From Flavisphingopyxis soli (GTDB lineage Bacteria; Pseudomonadota; Alphaproteobacteria; Sphingomonadales; Sphingomonadaceae), in contig NZ_VOPY01000001.1 of NCBI RefSeq assembly GCF_007995095.1, positions 1,017,001 to 1,081,000 on the forward strand: 64,000 nucleotides of DNA, given 5' to 3'. Below are positions 8,601 to 17,356 of this stretch, one piece after another. The notes beneath the pieces are model-generated. The model worked only from the letters and a program-made list of their open reading frames with translations. It was not told the origin of the DNA and did not search any database. A program made the translations under genes and the position numbers. Within the stretch, counting starts at the first letter, position 1; every line of letters begins with the position of its first letter.

Positions 8601-9622
8601 AATGTGCGCCCGACCGCGGCTGCGACGGGCGCGAGCGCGCGCATCAGCCCGTCGAACTGCGCCGGATAGAGCGATTGCGCACCGTCGGAGAGCGCCTGTT
8701 CGGGGTCTTCGTGGACTTCGATCAGCAGGCCGTCGGCGCCGCACGCGACGCTCGCCAGCGCCATCGGCGCGACGAGATCGCGGATGCCGGTGCCGTGCGA
8801 CGGATCGACCAGCACGGGCAGATGCGTGCGCTGGCGGACATAGGGCACCGCGTTGAGATCGAGCGTGTTGCGCGTCGCGGTTTCGAAAGTGCGGATGCCG
8901 CGCTCGACCAGGACGACGTCGGGGTTGCCCGCGGCGAGGATATATTCGGCGGCCAGCAACCACTCGTCGATCTTCGCCGCGATGCCGCGCTTGAGCAGCA
9001 CCGGCTTGCCTGCCGCGCCGACCGCACGGAGCAGCGCGAAATTGTGCATGTTGCGCGCGCCGATCTGGAGCGCATCGGCATATTGCGCGACGGTGTCGAT
9101 ATCGGCGGTGTCCATCACCTCGGTGACGACGGGCAGGCCGACTTCGTCGCCGACGCTGCGCAGGATCTTGAGGCCTTCCTCGCCATGGCCGGCAAAGCCA
9201 TAGGGGCTGGTGCGCGGCTTGAATGCGCCCGCGCGCAGCGCCGAGGCGCCCGCGGCTTTGACTGCCCGGGCGGTATTGAGCATCTGGTCGTGCGTTTCGA
9301 CCGCGCAGGGACCGGCGATGATCGCCAGCGCGGTGCCGCCGATCGCCGTCGTCGACTCTCCGCTGCCGATATGGACGACGGTGTCGTGCGGATGTGTTTC
9401 GCGGCTGACCAGCTTGTACGGCGTGAGGATCGGCTTGACCGATTCGACCATCGGATGGCTGTCGAGGTGGAGGCCGGCGAGCACGCGCTCGTCGCCGAGC
9501 GCGCCGAGGACGACGCGTTCGGAGCCGGGCATGTGCAGCGGCTGAAGCCCCGCCTGTTCGATCCGCGCGAGGATATCCTGCGCTTCGGCGGCGGTGGCCT
9601 GGGGTCTGAGAACGATGATCAT
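8597..9622 (-). CDS. aroF: 3-deoxy-7-phosphoheptulonate synthase, type I-beta
   Basis: 341 aa from ATG 9622 ([18 protein letters not shown]), first enzyme of the shikimate pathway: PEP + erythrose-4-phosphate to DAHP. Residues 1-70 form the ferredoxin-like regulatory domain of the Thermotoga/Bacillus-type enzyme. Catalytic motifs follow: [36 protein letters not shown] and VDPSHGTG. The start has GGAAG upstream. It is the first structural gene behind the trp attenuator, so tryptophan also gates entry into the pathway. Symbol use varies between aroF, aroG and aroA(G). Confidence 0.92.
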   Translation of the reverse strand: MIIVLRPQATAAEAQDILARIEQAGLQPLHMPGSERVVLGALGDERVLAGLHLDSHPMVESVKPILTPYKLVSRETHPHDTVVHIGSGESTTAIGGTALAIIAGPCAVETHDQMLNTARAVKAAGASALRAGAFKPRTSPYGFAGHGEEGLKILRSVGDEVGLPVVTEVMDTADIDTVAQYADALQIGARNMHNFALLRAVGAAGKPVLLKRGIAAKIDEWLLAAEYILAAGNPDVVLVERGIRTFETATRNTLDLNAVPYVRQRTHLPVLVDPSHGTGIRDLVAPMALASVACGADGLLIEVHEDPEQALSDGAQSLYPAQFDGLMRALAPVAAAVGRTL

Positions 9623-9650
9623 GCTTTGGGTCTTCCGGAAAAAAGGCAAT

Positions 9651-9671
9651 AAAAAACCCGCCTGAGGCGGG
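9651..9671 (-). terminator. trp attenuator terminator hairpin (3:4)
   Basis: On the minus strand CCCGCC-TCA-GGCGGG is followed directly by six T residues: a textbook intrinsic terminator between the trp leader ORF and aroF. Its left arm is also the segment that can pair with an upstream arm to prevent termination. Confidence 0.9.
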
Positions 9672-9777
9672 CCGGGAGCTTGGATCGGGATGGTCTCGTT
9701 CAGGAGACCGGGAGGATCATGCGATACGGCCGCGCCAGCGGGAAGATGCGGGCGTCCACCACCAATTGCGCTGCGCG
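9666..9777 (-). promoter_or_regulatory. trp attenuator alternative stems (1:2 and 2:3)
   Basis: Three mutually exclusive pairings are visible on the minus strand. Segment 1 (9769-9777, CGCGCAGCG) pairs with segment 2 (9731-9740, CGCTGGCGCG) with one bulge. Segment 2 (9727-9736, GGCGCGGCCG) pairs with segment 3 (9666-9674, CGGCCCGCC) with one bulge. Segment 3 pairs with segment 4 in the terminator. The three Trp codons lie at 9756-9764, just 3' of segment 1, so a ribosome stalled there would cover segment 1 and free segment 2 for antitermination. A further small hairpin, GGTCTC/GAGACC, lies between. Confidence 0.8.
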
Positions 9778-9821
9778 AAGGCGGCGATCGAAGTCAGCGA
9801 AGGGGCGGGTTCATGGGGCAT
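9717..9821 (-). CDS. trpL: trp operon leader peptide
   Basis: A 34-codon ORF starting MPHEPAPS with three consecutive Trp codons (residues 20-22, NWWWTP) and a fourth at residue 29, ending TGA at 9717. Trp is the rarest residue in this proteome, so a WWW run in a short ORF directly ahead of aroF-trpE-trpG is diagnostic of a leader peptide. The ATG lies only about 6 bases from the start predicted from the promoter at 9834-9862. It may therefore be translated nearly leaderless, as known for the Sinorhizobium trpL. No ribosome site is visible. Confidence 0.8.
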   Translation of the reverse strand: MPHEPAPSLTSIAAFAQRNWWWTPASSRWRGRIA

Positions 9822-9833
9822 GGCAATGGCCGC

Positions 9834-9862
9834 AACTTATGGGCAAGGGCAGGGGCGGTCAA
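9834..9862 (-). promoter_or_regulatory. Candidate promoter of the aroF-trpEG operon
   Basis: Minus-strand TTGACC (9857-9862), a 17-base spacer, then TAAGTT (9834-9839). This is a good sigma-70-type match at the expected place. Its implied start falls at about 9827, immediately before the leader ATG. Confidence 0.55.
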
Positions 9863-9910
9863 TCGGCAAATGCCGAACCGGCACCCCGGGCGCGTTCGCG
9901 CCATGCCTTG

Positions 9911-10597
9911 CTACTTGGCGCAGTATTCGCGTTTGCCCTTTTTGCACAGGGCGACCGCGGTGCGCCATTCCTCCATCTTGCGCTCATAGTCGGCCTTGTA
10001 CGCGGCAAGCTTTTCGGCCTGCTCTTTCTCGATCCGTGCATTTTCGGCCAGCTTGTCATCGCGCTCCTGCTTCAGCCGCTCGTATTCGGCCTCTTTCCTG
10101 GCATACTGACTCTGGCGATCGGCATTCAGTTCGTTGAGCGCTTCGGCATAGAGATCGGTGCGGGCATTCAGGACGCAGGTCGCGGCGACCTCGTCGACGG
10201 TCATCGTCGCGCGTTCGCTCGCGGGCAGGGCGAGCAGCGCCCCCGGTGCCTTGGCGCGGCATTCGGCGACCTTGGCCGGCATGCGCGCTTCGATATCGAT
10301 GCCGTTTTCCTTGAGCATTGCGATCGTCTTGCGCATCTGCGGAGTTACGTCGAGCTGGCGCGGACGGCGATGGGCAACGCAAGCGGGGCTCGACCAGATG
10401 CCATATTGTTTCTGGTTGTCGGCCGTATCGCCCCCACGGCCTTCGGTCTCGACCAGCCAGTTTTTCGCCTGTTCGCACTGCTTGGCCGAATACTCCGCCG
10501 CCTGGGCTTCGGGCTGGTGGCGCGAAGGCTGGCTCTGGGCCGTCATTCCTCCGGCGGCAGCGATGATGGCGATTGTCGCGAGCAAGGCGTGTGACAT
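9911..10597 (-). CDS. Secreted hypothetical protein with coiled-coil C terminus
   Basis: 228 aa from ATG 10597 (MSHALLATIAIIAAAGG...), a signal peptide behind a GGAG ribosome site. The C-terminal 80 residues are strongly charged and heptad-like (YARKEAEYERLKQERDD, NARIEKEQAEKLAA), ending in a Cys/Lys-rich tail (CKKGKREYCAK). Cys occur in the first third (KQCEQAK, SPACVAH), the middle (VAECRAK, AATCVLN) and the tail, so disulfides are possible. I do not recognise a family. It stands alone just upstream of the trp promoter on the same strand. Confidence 0.7.
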   Translation of the reverse strand: MSHALLATIAIIAAAGGMTAQSQPSRHQPEAQAAEYSAKQCEQAKNWLVETEGRGGDTADNQKQYGIWSSPACVAHRRPRQLDVTPQMRKTIAMLKENGIDIEARMPAKVAECRAKAPGALLALPASERATMTVDEVAATCVLNARTDLYAEALNELNADRQSQYARKEAEYERLKQERDDKLAENARIEKEQAEKLAAYKADYERKMEEWRTAVALCKKGKREYCAK

Positions 10598-10754
10598 GGT
10601 GCGTCTCCAGGTCGAATGCGCAAGCGACACGATGCCGTATCGCGCGGCGTGGTCCAAGGCGTCGCTATCTACACGACCAGCTACGGATTTTCCAGTCGGG
10701 CGGCGGGATGAGACCCGACCGATCGCTTGTCGCCGATGCCGGGACGCCGGCCGT

Positions 10755-11555
10755 TCAGCTTTGCAATGACTGTTTGAGCCTGGTCACGACGTCCTCGTCG
10801 CAGATACGGGCGAACCTTGCCATCACCAGGCTGAACAGGCCGAACAGGAACAGGCCGATCGCGACGAGCGTGAAGACCGTCGGGTTTTCGCGCAGTTTTT
10901 CGAGCGCCATGCCGACACCGCCGACTTCGCGGGAATTGCCCGACAGCGCCGAGGCGGCGATGTTCCAGCCGATCACTGCAAAGACCACGGCGCGCGCGGC
11001 ATAGCCCGCATGGCCGAGAAATTTGGCCGAATGCGGCGTGTCGGCATCGAGTTCGTGGATGAACTTGCCGGTCCACGCCTTGTGCGCCTGCTCGGCGGCG
11101 GCGGCGAGAAAACCGAGTCCGATCAGTGCGAGGATGATCTCGCCGGCGGGGAGCGACAGCAGGAACGAGGCGGCCTCGCCACTACGGTCGCCGCCTTCCT
11201 TGGCGGGGGTCGCGCTGCCCGACGCGGCCTTGAGCGCGACGAACGCGAGGACCATGTGCCCGAGCCCGCTGGCAACATGACCGATCCGCTTGCCGATCCC
11301 GAGCGCGTCCTTGTCCTCGCCGTCGATGTTGAGCGCGGCACCATAGAGGCGAAACAGGCCGTAAAAGGCGAGACCGATGCCGACGAGCAGCAGGATCGGT
11401 TCGCCTGCAGACATGTCCTTGATCTCGGCGAGCACATTGCTCGGGCTTTTCGCGCGCGACGAGGCGAAGGCGAGATAGCCGAGCAGGACATAGACGATCC
11501 CGCGCGCAAGATAGCCCAGCCGGGCAAAGGTTTCGACGCGGCGCAGGCGGTTCAT
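10755..11555 (-). CDS. DUF1206 integral membrane protein
   Basis: 266 aa with three repeated units, each of two membrane segments. The repeat openings are visible as ARLGYLARGIVYVLLGYLAF, GHVASGLGHMVLAFVAL and GHAGYAARAVVFAVIGWNIA. This three-fold tandem arrangement is the hallmark of DUF1206, a family of unknown function. No signal peptide is needed since the first unit is itself an anchor. It is divergent from nadC. Confidence 0.85.
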   Translation of the reverse strand: MNRLRRVETFARLGYLARGIVYVLLGYLAFASSRAKSPSNVLAEIKDMSAGEPILLLVGIGLAFYGLFRLYGAALNIDGEDKDALGIGKRIGHVASGLGHMVLAFVALKAASGSATPAKEGGDRSGEAASFLLSLPAGEIILALIGLGFLAAAAEQAHKAWTGKFIHELDADTPHSAKFLGHAGYAARAVVFAVIGWNIAASALSGNSREVGGVGMALEKLRENPTVFTLVAIGLFLFGLFSLVMARFARICDEDVVTRLKQSLQS

Positions 11556-11677
11556 TCAATGGCTCCCCAGGGACAGAACCTCGACAATGCGCTGCGATGG
11601 CCATTGTTCCGCGTCCGTTTCGAAATCGCTGCCTGCGACGGCTTGCCGGGTTCGTTCAAGGTCGGTAGCGCAGGCGC

Positions 11678-12523
11678 ATGACCTTCACCCTCGACCGTTT
11701 CGACCTCGACGCCTTCGTCGCCGCCACGCTTGCCGAGGACCTTGGCGACCATGGCGATATCACGTCGCGCGCGACGATTCCCGCCGATGCCCGCTTTGCC
11801 GGCGTGATGGACAGCCGTGAGGACGTCATCGTCGCGGGCCTGCCGATCGCCGAGGCGTTTTTTCGCACGCTCGACGCCGATGTCGGAATCGAGATCCTCG
11901 CCGACGAAGGCGCGCGTGTCGGCGCGGGCGGCGACCTCATGCGCCTCACCGGACTGGCGCGCGCGATGCTGACCGCCGAACGTTCGGCGCTCAACACCGT
12001 CCAGCATCTCACCGGCATCGCGACGATGACGCGGCGCTATGTCGATGCGATCGCGGGGACGGGGGCAACGCTGCTCGATACGCGCAAGACGATCCCGGGA
12101 CTGCGCGTGCTCGAAAAATACGCCACCCGCATGGGCGGTGCGACCAACCACCGCATGCGGCTCGACGATGCGGCGATGATCAAGGACAACCACGTCGCGG
12201 TCGCCGGATCGGTCGGCGAGGCGGTCCGCCGCGCGGTCGCCGCAGGGATCGAGCGGATCATCGTCGAGGTCGACCGGATCGACCAGATCGCACCGGCGCT
12301 CGATGCGGGGGCGACGCACCTGCTGCTCGACAACATGGCCAACGATACGCTGCGCGACGCGGTCGCGCTCGTCGACGGTCGCGTCCCGACCGAGGCGTCA
12401 GGCGGCGTGCGGCTCGATACCATTCGCGCGATTGCCGAGACGGGGGTTGATTTCATCTCGGTCGGGCGGCTGACGCAATCGGCACCCGCGGCCGATATCG
12501 GGCTCGACTTTTCGCCCGACTGA
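11678..12523 (+). CDS. nadC: Nicotinate-nucleotide diphosphorylase (carboxylating)
   Basis: 281 aa, quinolinate phosphoribosyltransferase of de novo NAD synthesis: quinolinate + PRPP to nicotinate mononucleotide. Recognisable motifs: EDLGDHGDITSRATIP near the N terminus, AERSALNTVQHLTGIAT, LDTRKTIPGLRVLEKYA, the basic NHRMRLDDAAMIKDNH segment, and EASGGV near the C terminus. Length is normal. nadA and nadB are not in view; the neighbours are unrelated. Confidence 0.95.
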   Translation: MTFTLDRFDLDAFVAATLAEDLGDHGDITSRATIPADARFAGVMDSREDVIVAGLPIAEAFFRTLDADVGIEILADEGARVGAGGDLMRLTGLARAMLTAERSALNTVQHLTGIATMTRRYVDAIAGTGATLLDTRKTIPGLRVLEKYATRMGGATNHRMRLDDAAMIKDNHVAVAGSVGEAVRRAVAAGIERIIVEVDRIDQIAPALDAGATHLLLDNMANDTLRDAVALVDGRVPTEASGGVRLDTIRAIAETGVDFISVGRLTQSAPAADIGLDFSPD

Positions 12524-12611
12524 GCCGCGGATTCGTCCCGTCGAGGGACAGGCACGCATTTACCATCTTGCCCCCTAGTCAGATAGTAAACGCGGGCTTA
12601 ACCTTTGGCCC

Positions 12612-12842
12612 ATGAGCAACACGATCACGATACCCGCCCCGTCGGGGGTTGGCCAAATCCGCATCCGCGATCGCCGCCGCGTCCGCCGCGCGCCCGCTGG
12701 TGCGATCGTCTCGCAGGCGAACACGACCGACTGGCAAGACTATCGCCCGACGCGCGCACCGCTGATCGCCAACGACGATGTCCGGCAGTTCATGATGAGC
12801 TTCGTCGCCTTCTTCACCGCGGCGATGATCTTCCTCGCGTAG
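12612..12842 (+). CDS. Small hypothetical protein with C-terminal membrane segment
   Basis: 76 aa. The N-terminal part is basic and disordered (RIRDRRRVRRAPAG), and the last 20 residues are hydrophobic (QFMMSFVAFFTAAMIFLA), so it may be tail-anchored. No ribosome site is obvious upstream. It sits between nadC and a convergent MFS gene. I recognise no family, but the charge and hydrophobicity order is typical of a real small inner-membrane protein. Confidence 0.5.
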   Translation: MSNTITIPAPSGVGQIRIRDRRRVRRAPAGAIVSQANTTDWQDYRPTRAPLIANDDVRQFMMSFVAFFTAAMIFLA

Positions 12843-12905
12843 GTCTCCGGCTTGCGCCGTGCGTCGGGACAGCCTTGCTGGCCCGAAACGACGCCCGAAC
12901 CGCCC

Positions 12906-14177
12906 TCAGTCGCAGGCGCGGTGGAGTTTCTGTGCCAGCCACGCCGAAACGAGGCACGCGGCGGCGACGAACAATAGCGTGTCGTCGATCGTCACCCCGA
13001 AATAGACGAGCGTGCCGTAGATCAGCGTGCCGAGCACCATGAAGGCCGAGTTGACAATGTTGTTCGCTGCGATCGTTCGCGCGGTCATCGATTTGGCGAC
13101 GGTCGTCGTCAGGAAGGCGTAAAGCGGCACGACAAACATCCCCCCCGCGACCGAGATGCCGAGCAAATCGATGAACACGCGGTCGCCTTTCGCAAGCGAA
13201 AGGAAATCGCGCCAGTCGATCAGCTGACCGCCGACCGGCCCCCAGTGACCGACCGAATACCACAGATCGACTATGAACAGCCCCATGACGATGACCGAGG
13301 CCGGCGCGAACTTGGCCGATACCTTGCCCTTGAGCATCCGGTTGATTGCGATCGAGCCCAATGCAACGCCGACCGAGAAGACCGCGGTGAACACCGTCGC
13401 GACGCTTTCGTCCGCGCCGAGCAGGTTCTTCACCAGCGGCGGGAAAATCGCGATGATCACCGCGCCGATCGCCCAGAAGAAGCTGATCGACATGATCGCG
13501 AGGAACAGGCGCGGAATGTGCATCGTCCCCGAGACGAGATTCCAGCTGTTGCGGATCAGGTGCCAGTCGAGCTTGAGCGGCGGCGCATCGGCCTCGGGCG
13601 GTGCATAGGGGACCGCGCTCGCGGTCAGCCGCCCGACGATTGCGACGAGGATTACGGCGATCGCGGCCCAGGCGGGGGGGATGATGCCGCCGACGACGGT
13701 GCCCGAAAGGATCGCGAGATAGGTGCCCGCTTCGACCAGCCCGGTCCCGCCAAGAACGTTTTCGGGTTCGAGATGCTGCGGCAGGATGGCGTACTTGATC
13801 GGTCCGAAAAAGGTCGAATGAACCCCCATTGCGAACAAGGCGGCGAGCATCACGGGAACCAGCTCGAAATAGATGCCGACGCTGCCGACGATCATGATGC
13901 CGATCTCGGCCGACTTGATGAAGCGGATGACACGCGCCTTGTCGCTCGAATCGGCGATCTGTCCGGCCAGCGCGGAGAACAGGAAAAAGGGCAGGATGAA
14001 CAGGCCGCTGGCGAGCGCATTGAACTGCGCCTCGGTCGCCGGGTTCGAATAGATCGTGTAAGTGACCAGGACGACCATCGCCATCTTGAACAGGTTGTCG
14101 TTGAAGGCGTTGAGGAACTGCGTTGCGAAGAGCGGGCCGAAATGGCGGCGTTTCAACAATACGAGCGATGTTTGCAT
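12906..14177 (-). CDS. MFS transporter, LplT-like (lysophospholipid) type
   Basis: 423 aa with about 12 membrane segments. The opening FATQFLNAFNDNLFKMAMVVLVTY and the FGPIKYAILPQHL loop are characteristic of the lysophospholipid transporter LplT and of the MFS half of 2-acyl-glycerophosphoethanolamine acyltransferase fusions. No acyltransferase domain follows, so this is a stand-alone transporter. It is divergent from pgsA, a phospholipid gene, which is consistent with a lipid role. Substrate is inferred. Confidence 0.8.
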   Translation of the reverse strand: MQTSLVLLKRRHFGPLFATQFLNAFNDNLFKMAMVVLVTYTIYSNPATEAQFNALASGLFILPFFLFSALAGQIADSSDKARVIRFIKSAEIGIMIVGSVGIYFELVPVMLAALFAMGVHSTFFGPIKYAILPQHLEPENVLGGTGLVEAGTYLAILSGTVVGGIIPPAWAAIAVILVAIVGRLTASAVPYAPPEADAPPLKLDWHLIRNSWNLVSGTMHIPRLFLAIMSISFFWAIGAVIIAIFPPLVKNLLGADESVATVFTAVFSVGVALGSIAINRMLKGKVSAKFAPASVIVMGLFIVDLWYSVGHWGPVGGQLIDWRDFLSLAKGDRVFIDLLGISVAGGMFVVPLYAFLTTTVAKSMTARTIAANNIVNSAFMVLGTLIYGTLVYFGVTIDDTLLFVAAACLVSAWLAQKLHRACD

Positions 14178-14315
14178 CTATACGGTTGCCCTATCTTCGC
14201 CCGACCGTGCGACCGCGTTCGGCCCCCTTGCACCGTGGGGGGTGTAGAGACTGACGCTGGCGCGGTCAAAACGGTTTTCAAGCGGGCGCAGGGCGGTCTA
14301 AGGTCTCGCCCTATC

Positions 14316-14867
14316 ATGCTCAGCCTGCCCAACCTCCTCACCCTGTCGCGGATCTTCGCGGTGCCGTTGCTCGTCGCGCTGTTGTGGTGGCCGGGCTGGC
14401 ACCTCGGCTATCTGGTCGCCTTCGTCCTGTATTGCCTGATGGGCATCACCGATTATTTCGACGGCTATGTCGCGCGGACGCGGGGCACGGTGTCGAAGCT
14501 CGGCATCTTCCTCGATCCGATCGCCGACAAGATCATGGTCGGCGCGGTCATCGTCATGCTGTGCGCGACGCGCGACATCGCCGGTTGGCACGTCATTGCG
14601 GCGATCGTCATCCTGGTTCGCGAAATCGTCGTGTCGGGCCTGCGCGAATTCCTCGCCGACCTGCGCGTCTCGATGCCGGTGACGCGGCTGGCGAAATGGA
14701 AGACGGCGTTCCAGATGATCGCGCTCGGCGCGCTGATCCTCGCCGGCGGCCTGCCGCAATACCCGTTCGTCAAGGATGTCGGGGTGATCACGCTGTGGGC
14801 TGCCGCAGTTCTGACACTGATCACCGGATGGGACTATCTGCGCTCCGGCCTGCGCCATATGGACTGA
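14316..14867 (+). CDS. pgsA: CDP-diacylglycerol--glycerol-3-phosphate 3-phosphatidyltransferase
   Basis: 183 aa from ATG 14316 (MLSLPNLLTLSRI). The CDP-alcohol phosphotransferase signature is present: DYFDGYVARTRGTVSKLGIFLD (pattern D-x2-D-G-x2-A-R-x8-G-x3-D). It makes phosphatidylglycerol phosphate in the inner membrane; about five membrane segments are evident. The moaD gene follows after 3 bases, and moaE overlaps that, so all three are probably one transcript although the functions are unrelated. Confidence 0.95.
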   Translation: MLSLPNLLTLSRIFAVPLLVALLWWPGWHLGYLVAFVLYCLMGITDYFDGYVARTRGTVSKLGIFLDPIADKIMVGAVIVMLCATRDIAGWHVIAAIVILVREIVVSGLREFLADLRVSMPVTRLAKWKTAFQMIALGALILAGGLPQYPFVKDVGVITLWAAAVLTLITGWDYLRSGLRHMD

Positions 14868-14870
14868 GCC

Positions 14871-15134
14871 ATGTCCGACCACCGACCGATCAGAATCGAA
14901 TATTTCGCCAAGTTTCGCGAAGCCATGGGCCGCTCTGCCGAGGATGTCGCGCTGCCGACCGCGGTCGGTTCGGCGGGCATGCTGGTCGAATGGCTGCGCG
15001 AACGCGACGAAGCGGGCCACGCGACCTTCGACGACAGCGTCCTTATCGCGGTCGACGACGTGATGGCGCAAGCCGATACCTCGCTCGACGGTGCCACCAG
15101 CGTCGCGCTGTTCCCGCCGATGACCGGCGGATGA
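14871..15134 (+). CDS. moaD: Molybdopterin synthase small subunit MoaD
   Basis: 87 aa, ubiquitin-like sulfur carrier. It ends in the required Gly-Gly (PPMTGG) that is thiocarboxylated by MoeB. The core IRIEYFAKFREAMGRSAEDVALP and VLIAVDDVMAQADTSL fit the family. It ends inside moaE (ATGA), implying coupled 1:1 synthesis with its partner. Confidence 0.95.
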   Translation: MSDHRPIRIEYFAKFREAMGRSAEDVALPTAVGSAGMLVEWLRERDEAGHATFDDSVLIAVDDVMAQADTSLDGATSVALFPPMTGG

Positions 15135-15583
15135 GCAATACCCGCATATCGGTTTCGGTCCAGGCCGAGCCGTTCGACGCCGGACCGCTGATGGCGCAGC
15201 TGCGTGCGGCGGGTGCGGGCGGCATAGCCAATTTCACCGGGATCGTGCGCGGCGGCAATGGCCTCAGCGCGCTCGAGATCGAACATCATCCGCGCATGAC
15301 GCAGGCTGCGCTCGAACAGATCGCGCGGGACGCGGCGACGCGCTGGCCGCTCCTCGCGCTGACCATCGTCCACCGCTTCGGCCGCCTCGACCTCGCTGCA
15401 CCGATCGTCTTCGTCGGCGCCTCGGCGGTGCATCGCGCCGCCGCGCTCGATGCGGTCGCGTTCACGATCGACCGGCTCAAGACCGCGGCACCGTTCTGGA
15501 AGCGCGAACATTTCACCGACGGCAAGAGCGCGTGGGTCGCGCCGCGCCCCGCCGACCACGCCAGCGCCGCGCGTTGGGACTAG
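15131..15583 (+). CDS. moaE: Molybdopterin synthase catalytic subunit MoaE
   Basis: 150 aa, overlapping moaD by ATGA. It converts precursor Z (cPMP) to molybdopterin using the MoaD thiocarboxylate. Motifs: GGIANFTGIVRG, LEIEHHPRMTQAALE, VHRFGRLD and the lysine-containing PFWKREHFTDG. Length is normal. Confidence 0.95.
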   Translation: MSNTRISVSVQAEPFDAGPLMAQLRAAGAGGIANFTGIVRGGNGLSALEIEHHPRMTQAALEQIARDAATRWPLLALTIVHRFGRLDLAAPIVFVGASAVHRAAALDAVAFTIDRLKTAAPFWKREHFTDGKSAWVAPRPADHASAARWD

Positions 15584-15595
15584 GCTGACGCCGCC

Positions 15596-16507
15596 TTACG
15601 ACGCCGCTTCGAACCGCGTCTTGAGGATTTCTCCGAGCATTTCGAATTCGTCGCGACGCGGCGAGTTGCGCCGCCAGACCAGCGCGATGTCGCGCGCGTC
15701 ATTGTCCGATTCGATCGGCCGTGTGACGATCGAGGTGTTGGCAAGGATGCCGGAATCGATCGCCATCTGCGGCAGCATCGTGATGCCGAGCCCGTTTTCG
15801 ACCATCTGGACGAGCGTGTGGAGCGATGTCCCCATCATCACCGCGCCCGAGCGCAGTTCGGGCCGGTTGCACGCCGCCAGCGCATGATCCTTGAGGCAGT
15901 GGCCGTCCTCGAGCAGCAACAGGTCCGACGCCGCGATCGAATCGGGCGCGATCGCATCGGGCAGGTCGCCCGCGGCTTCGGCGGGAAAGGCGACGCACAG
16001 CCGGTCGGAAAACAGCGTCTGGTGTTCGATGTCGCCGCACGCATAGGGTAGCGCGAGCAGGACGCAATCGACCTGGCCGTGGTGGAGCGAATCGCACGCC
16101 GCCTGGCTGGTTTCTTCACGCAGATAGAGTTTGAGCTGCGGACGTTCGGCGCGCAGCTTGGGCAGCAGGCGGGGGAGCAGGAAGGGCGCGATCGTCGGGA
16201 TCACGCTCATCCTGAGGTCGCCCGTCAGCGGCTTGCCCGAAGCTGCGGCGAGCGCGGCGAGATCCTCTGCCTCGCGCAAGACGCGGTTGGCCTTCGCCGC
16301 GATCTTGTCGCCGAGCGGGGTAAAGCGGACGACGCGCCGGGTGCGTTCGACCAGCATCGTGCCGAGCAGCGATTCGAGCTCGCGAATCCCGGCAGAAAGC
16401 GTCGACTGGGTGACGAAGCAACTCTCTGCGGCGCGGCCGAAATGGCCGTGTTCCTGCAAGGCGACGAGATATTGCAGCTGTTTGAGCGTCGGAAGGTAAT
16501 TTTGCAC
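15596..16507 (-). CDS. oxyR: Hydrogen peroxide-inducible transcriptional activator OxyR
   Basis: 303 aa LysR-type regulator. The N-terminal helix-turn-helix reads GHFGRAAESCFVTQSTLSAGI. The redox pair is intact: Cys in LEDGHCLKDHAL (residue 204) and Cys in AAC (residue 213), the same 9-residue spacing as C199/C208 of E. coli OxyR. The start is a GTG at 16507. It is divergent from cysE; the 123-base gap holds an imperfect palindrome that may be its operator. No catalase or ahpC is in view, so its targets are elsewhere. Confidence 0.93.
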   Translation of the reverse strand: MQNYLPTLKQLQYLVALQEHGHFGRAAESCFVTQSTLSAGIRELESLLGTMLVERTRRVVRFTPLGDKIAAKANRVLREAEDLAALAAASGKPLTGDLRMSVIPTIAPFLLPRLLPKLRAERPQLKLYLREETSQAACDSLHHGQVDCVLLALPYACGDIEHQTLFSDRLCVAFPAEAAGDLPDAIAPDSIAASDLLLLEDGHCLKDHALAACNRPELRSGAVMMGTSLHTLVQMVENGLGITMLPQMAIDSGILANTSIVTRPIESDNDARDIALVWRRNSPRRDEFEMLGEILKTRFEAAS

Positions 16508-16515
16508 AAGGACTC

Positions 16516-16537
16516 GATCAATAATGCGTTAATGATC
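16516..16537. promoter_or_regulatory. Candidate LysR/OxyR operator between oxyR and cysE
   Basis: A 22-base imperfect palindrome beginning GATCA and ending TGATC, with 18 of 22 positions symmetric. It lies 9 bases upstream of the oxyR start, where an autoregulatory site would be expected. It is not an exact match to the classical OxyR ATAG motif. Confidence 0.35.
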
Positions 16538-16630
16538 GATTTTGTCGTGCAATCGTGCCGTGGTCAACGCTCGTCACTGGAAATGCGCCGCGCGCGAACC
16601 TATTATGTCTGGGTAACGGAGCAAATCTTT

Positions 16631-17356
16631 ATGTTCGATCGCCTGATCGCCACTCTCGATTCGATCGTCGCGCGCGATCCAAGCCCGCGGTCGCGCTGGG
16701 AAGTGCTGACCTACCCGGGGTTGTGGGCGGTCGGTTTCCACCGCGTTTCGCACTGGCTGTTCGAGAGCGGACTGTTCTTCCTCGCGCGGCTGGTCAACCA
16801 TGTCGCACGGATGCTGACCGCGATCGACATCCATCCCGGCGCCAAGATCGGCAAGCACCTTTTTATCGACCACGGCTTTACCGTCATTGGCGAGACTGCC
16901 GAGATCGGCGACAACGTGACCTTGTACCAGTGCGTCACGCTGGGCGGGACCAATCCGACCAACGGCATTCCGGGCAAGCGCCATCCGACGCTGTGCGACA
17001 ACGTCATCATCGGTTCGGGCGCGCAGATCCTGGGGCCCATCACGCTCGGCCCGCGTGCGCGCGTCGGGGCCAATTCCGTCGTCACCAAGGATGTTCCCGA
17101 AGGCGCGACGATGGTCGGCATTCCCGCGCGCCAGATGCTCGTCGAGGCCGACGATTACGCGCGCGAGTTCATGCCTTATGGTACGCCGTGCGGCGACCGG
17201 TTCGATCCGGCGACGCAGAAGCTCGAGATTCTCGAATGCCAGATTGCTGTGCTCGCCAAGCAGGTTGAGGCGCTCAAGGCCGAGCGCGACTCCGCGCCGG
17301 TCGCGATCGCTCCCGCCGATCCCGTCACGCTTCCGCGCAAGGGCAAGCGCGCTTGA
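16631..17356 (+). CDS. cysE: Serine O-acetyltransferase
   Basis: 241 aa, first step of cysteine synthesis: L-serine + acetyl-CoA to O-acetylserine. The left-handed beta-helix repeats are visible (IHPGAKIGKHLFIDHG, AEIGDNVTLYQCVTLGG, VIIGSGAQILGPITLG, ARVGANSVVTKDVPEGATMVGIPAR). The short N terminus and GFHRVSHWLFE identify the EpsC-like class. ATG 16631 is preceded by GGAG. It is divergent from oxyR, a plausible oxidative-stress link since cysteine feeds glutathione. The start of the next gene overlaps its stop. Confidence 0.93.
   Translation: MFDRLIATLDSIVARDPSPRSRWEVLTYPGLWAVGFHRVSHWLFESGLFFLARLVNHVARMLTAIDIHPGAKIGKHLFIDHGFTVIGETAEIGDNVTLYQCVTLGGTNPTNGIPGKRHPTLCDNVIIGSGAQILGPITLGPRARVGANSVVTKDVPEGATMVGIPARQMLVEADDYAREFMPYGTPCGDRFDPATQKLEILECQIAVLAKQVEALKAERDSAPVAIAPADPVTLPRKGKRA

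Noticed and set aside
13245-14315. 5' extension of the pgsA frame
   Set aside because: The open frame runs back through the antisense of the MFS gene; pgsA homology begins at MLSLPN (14316).
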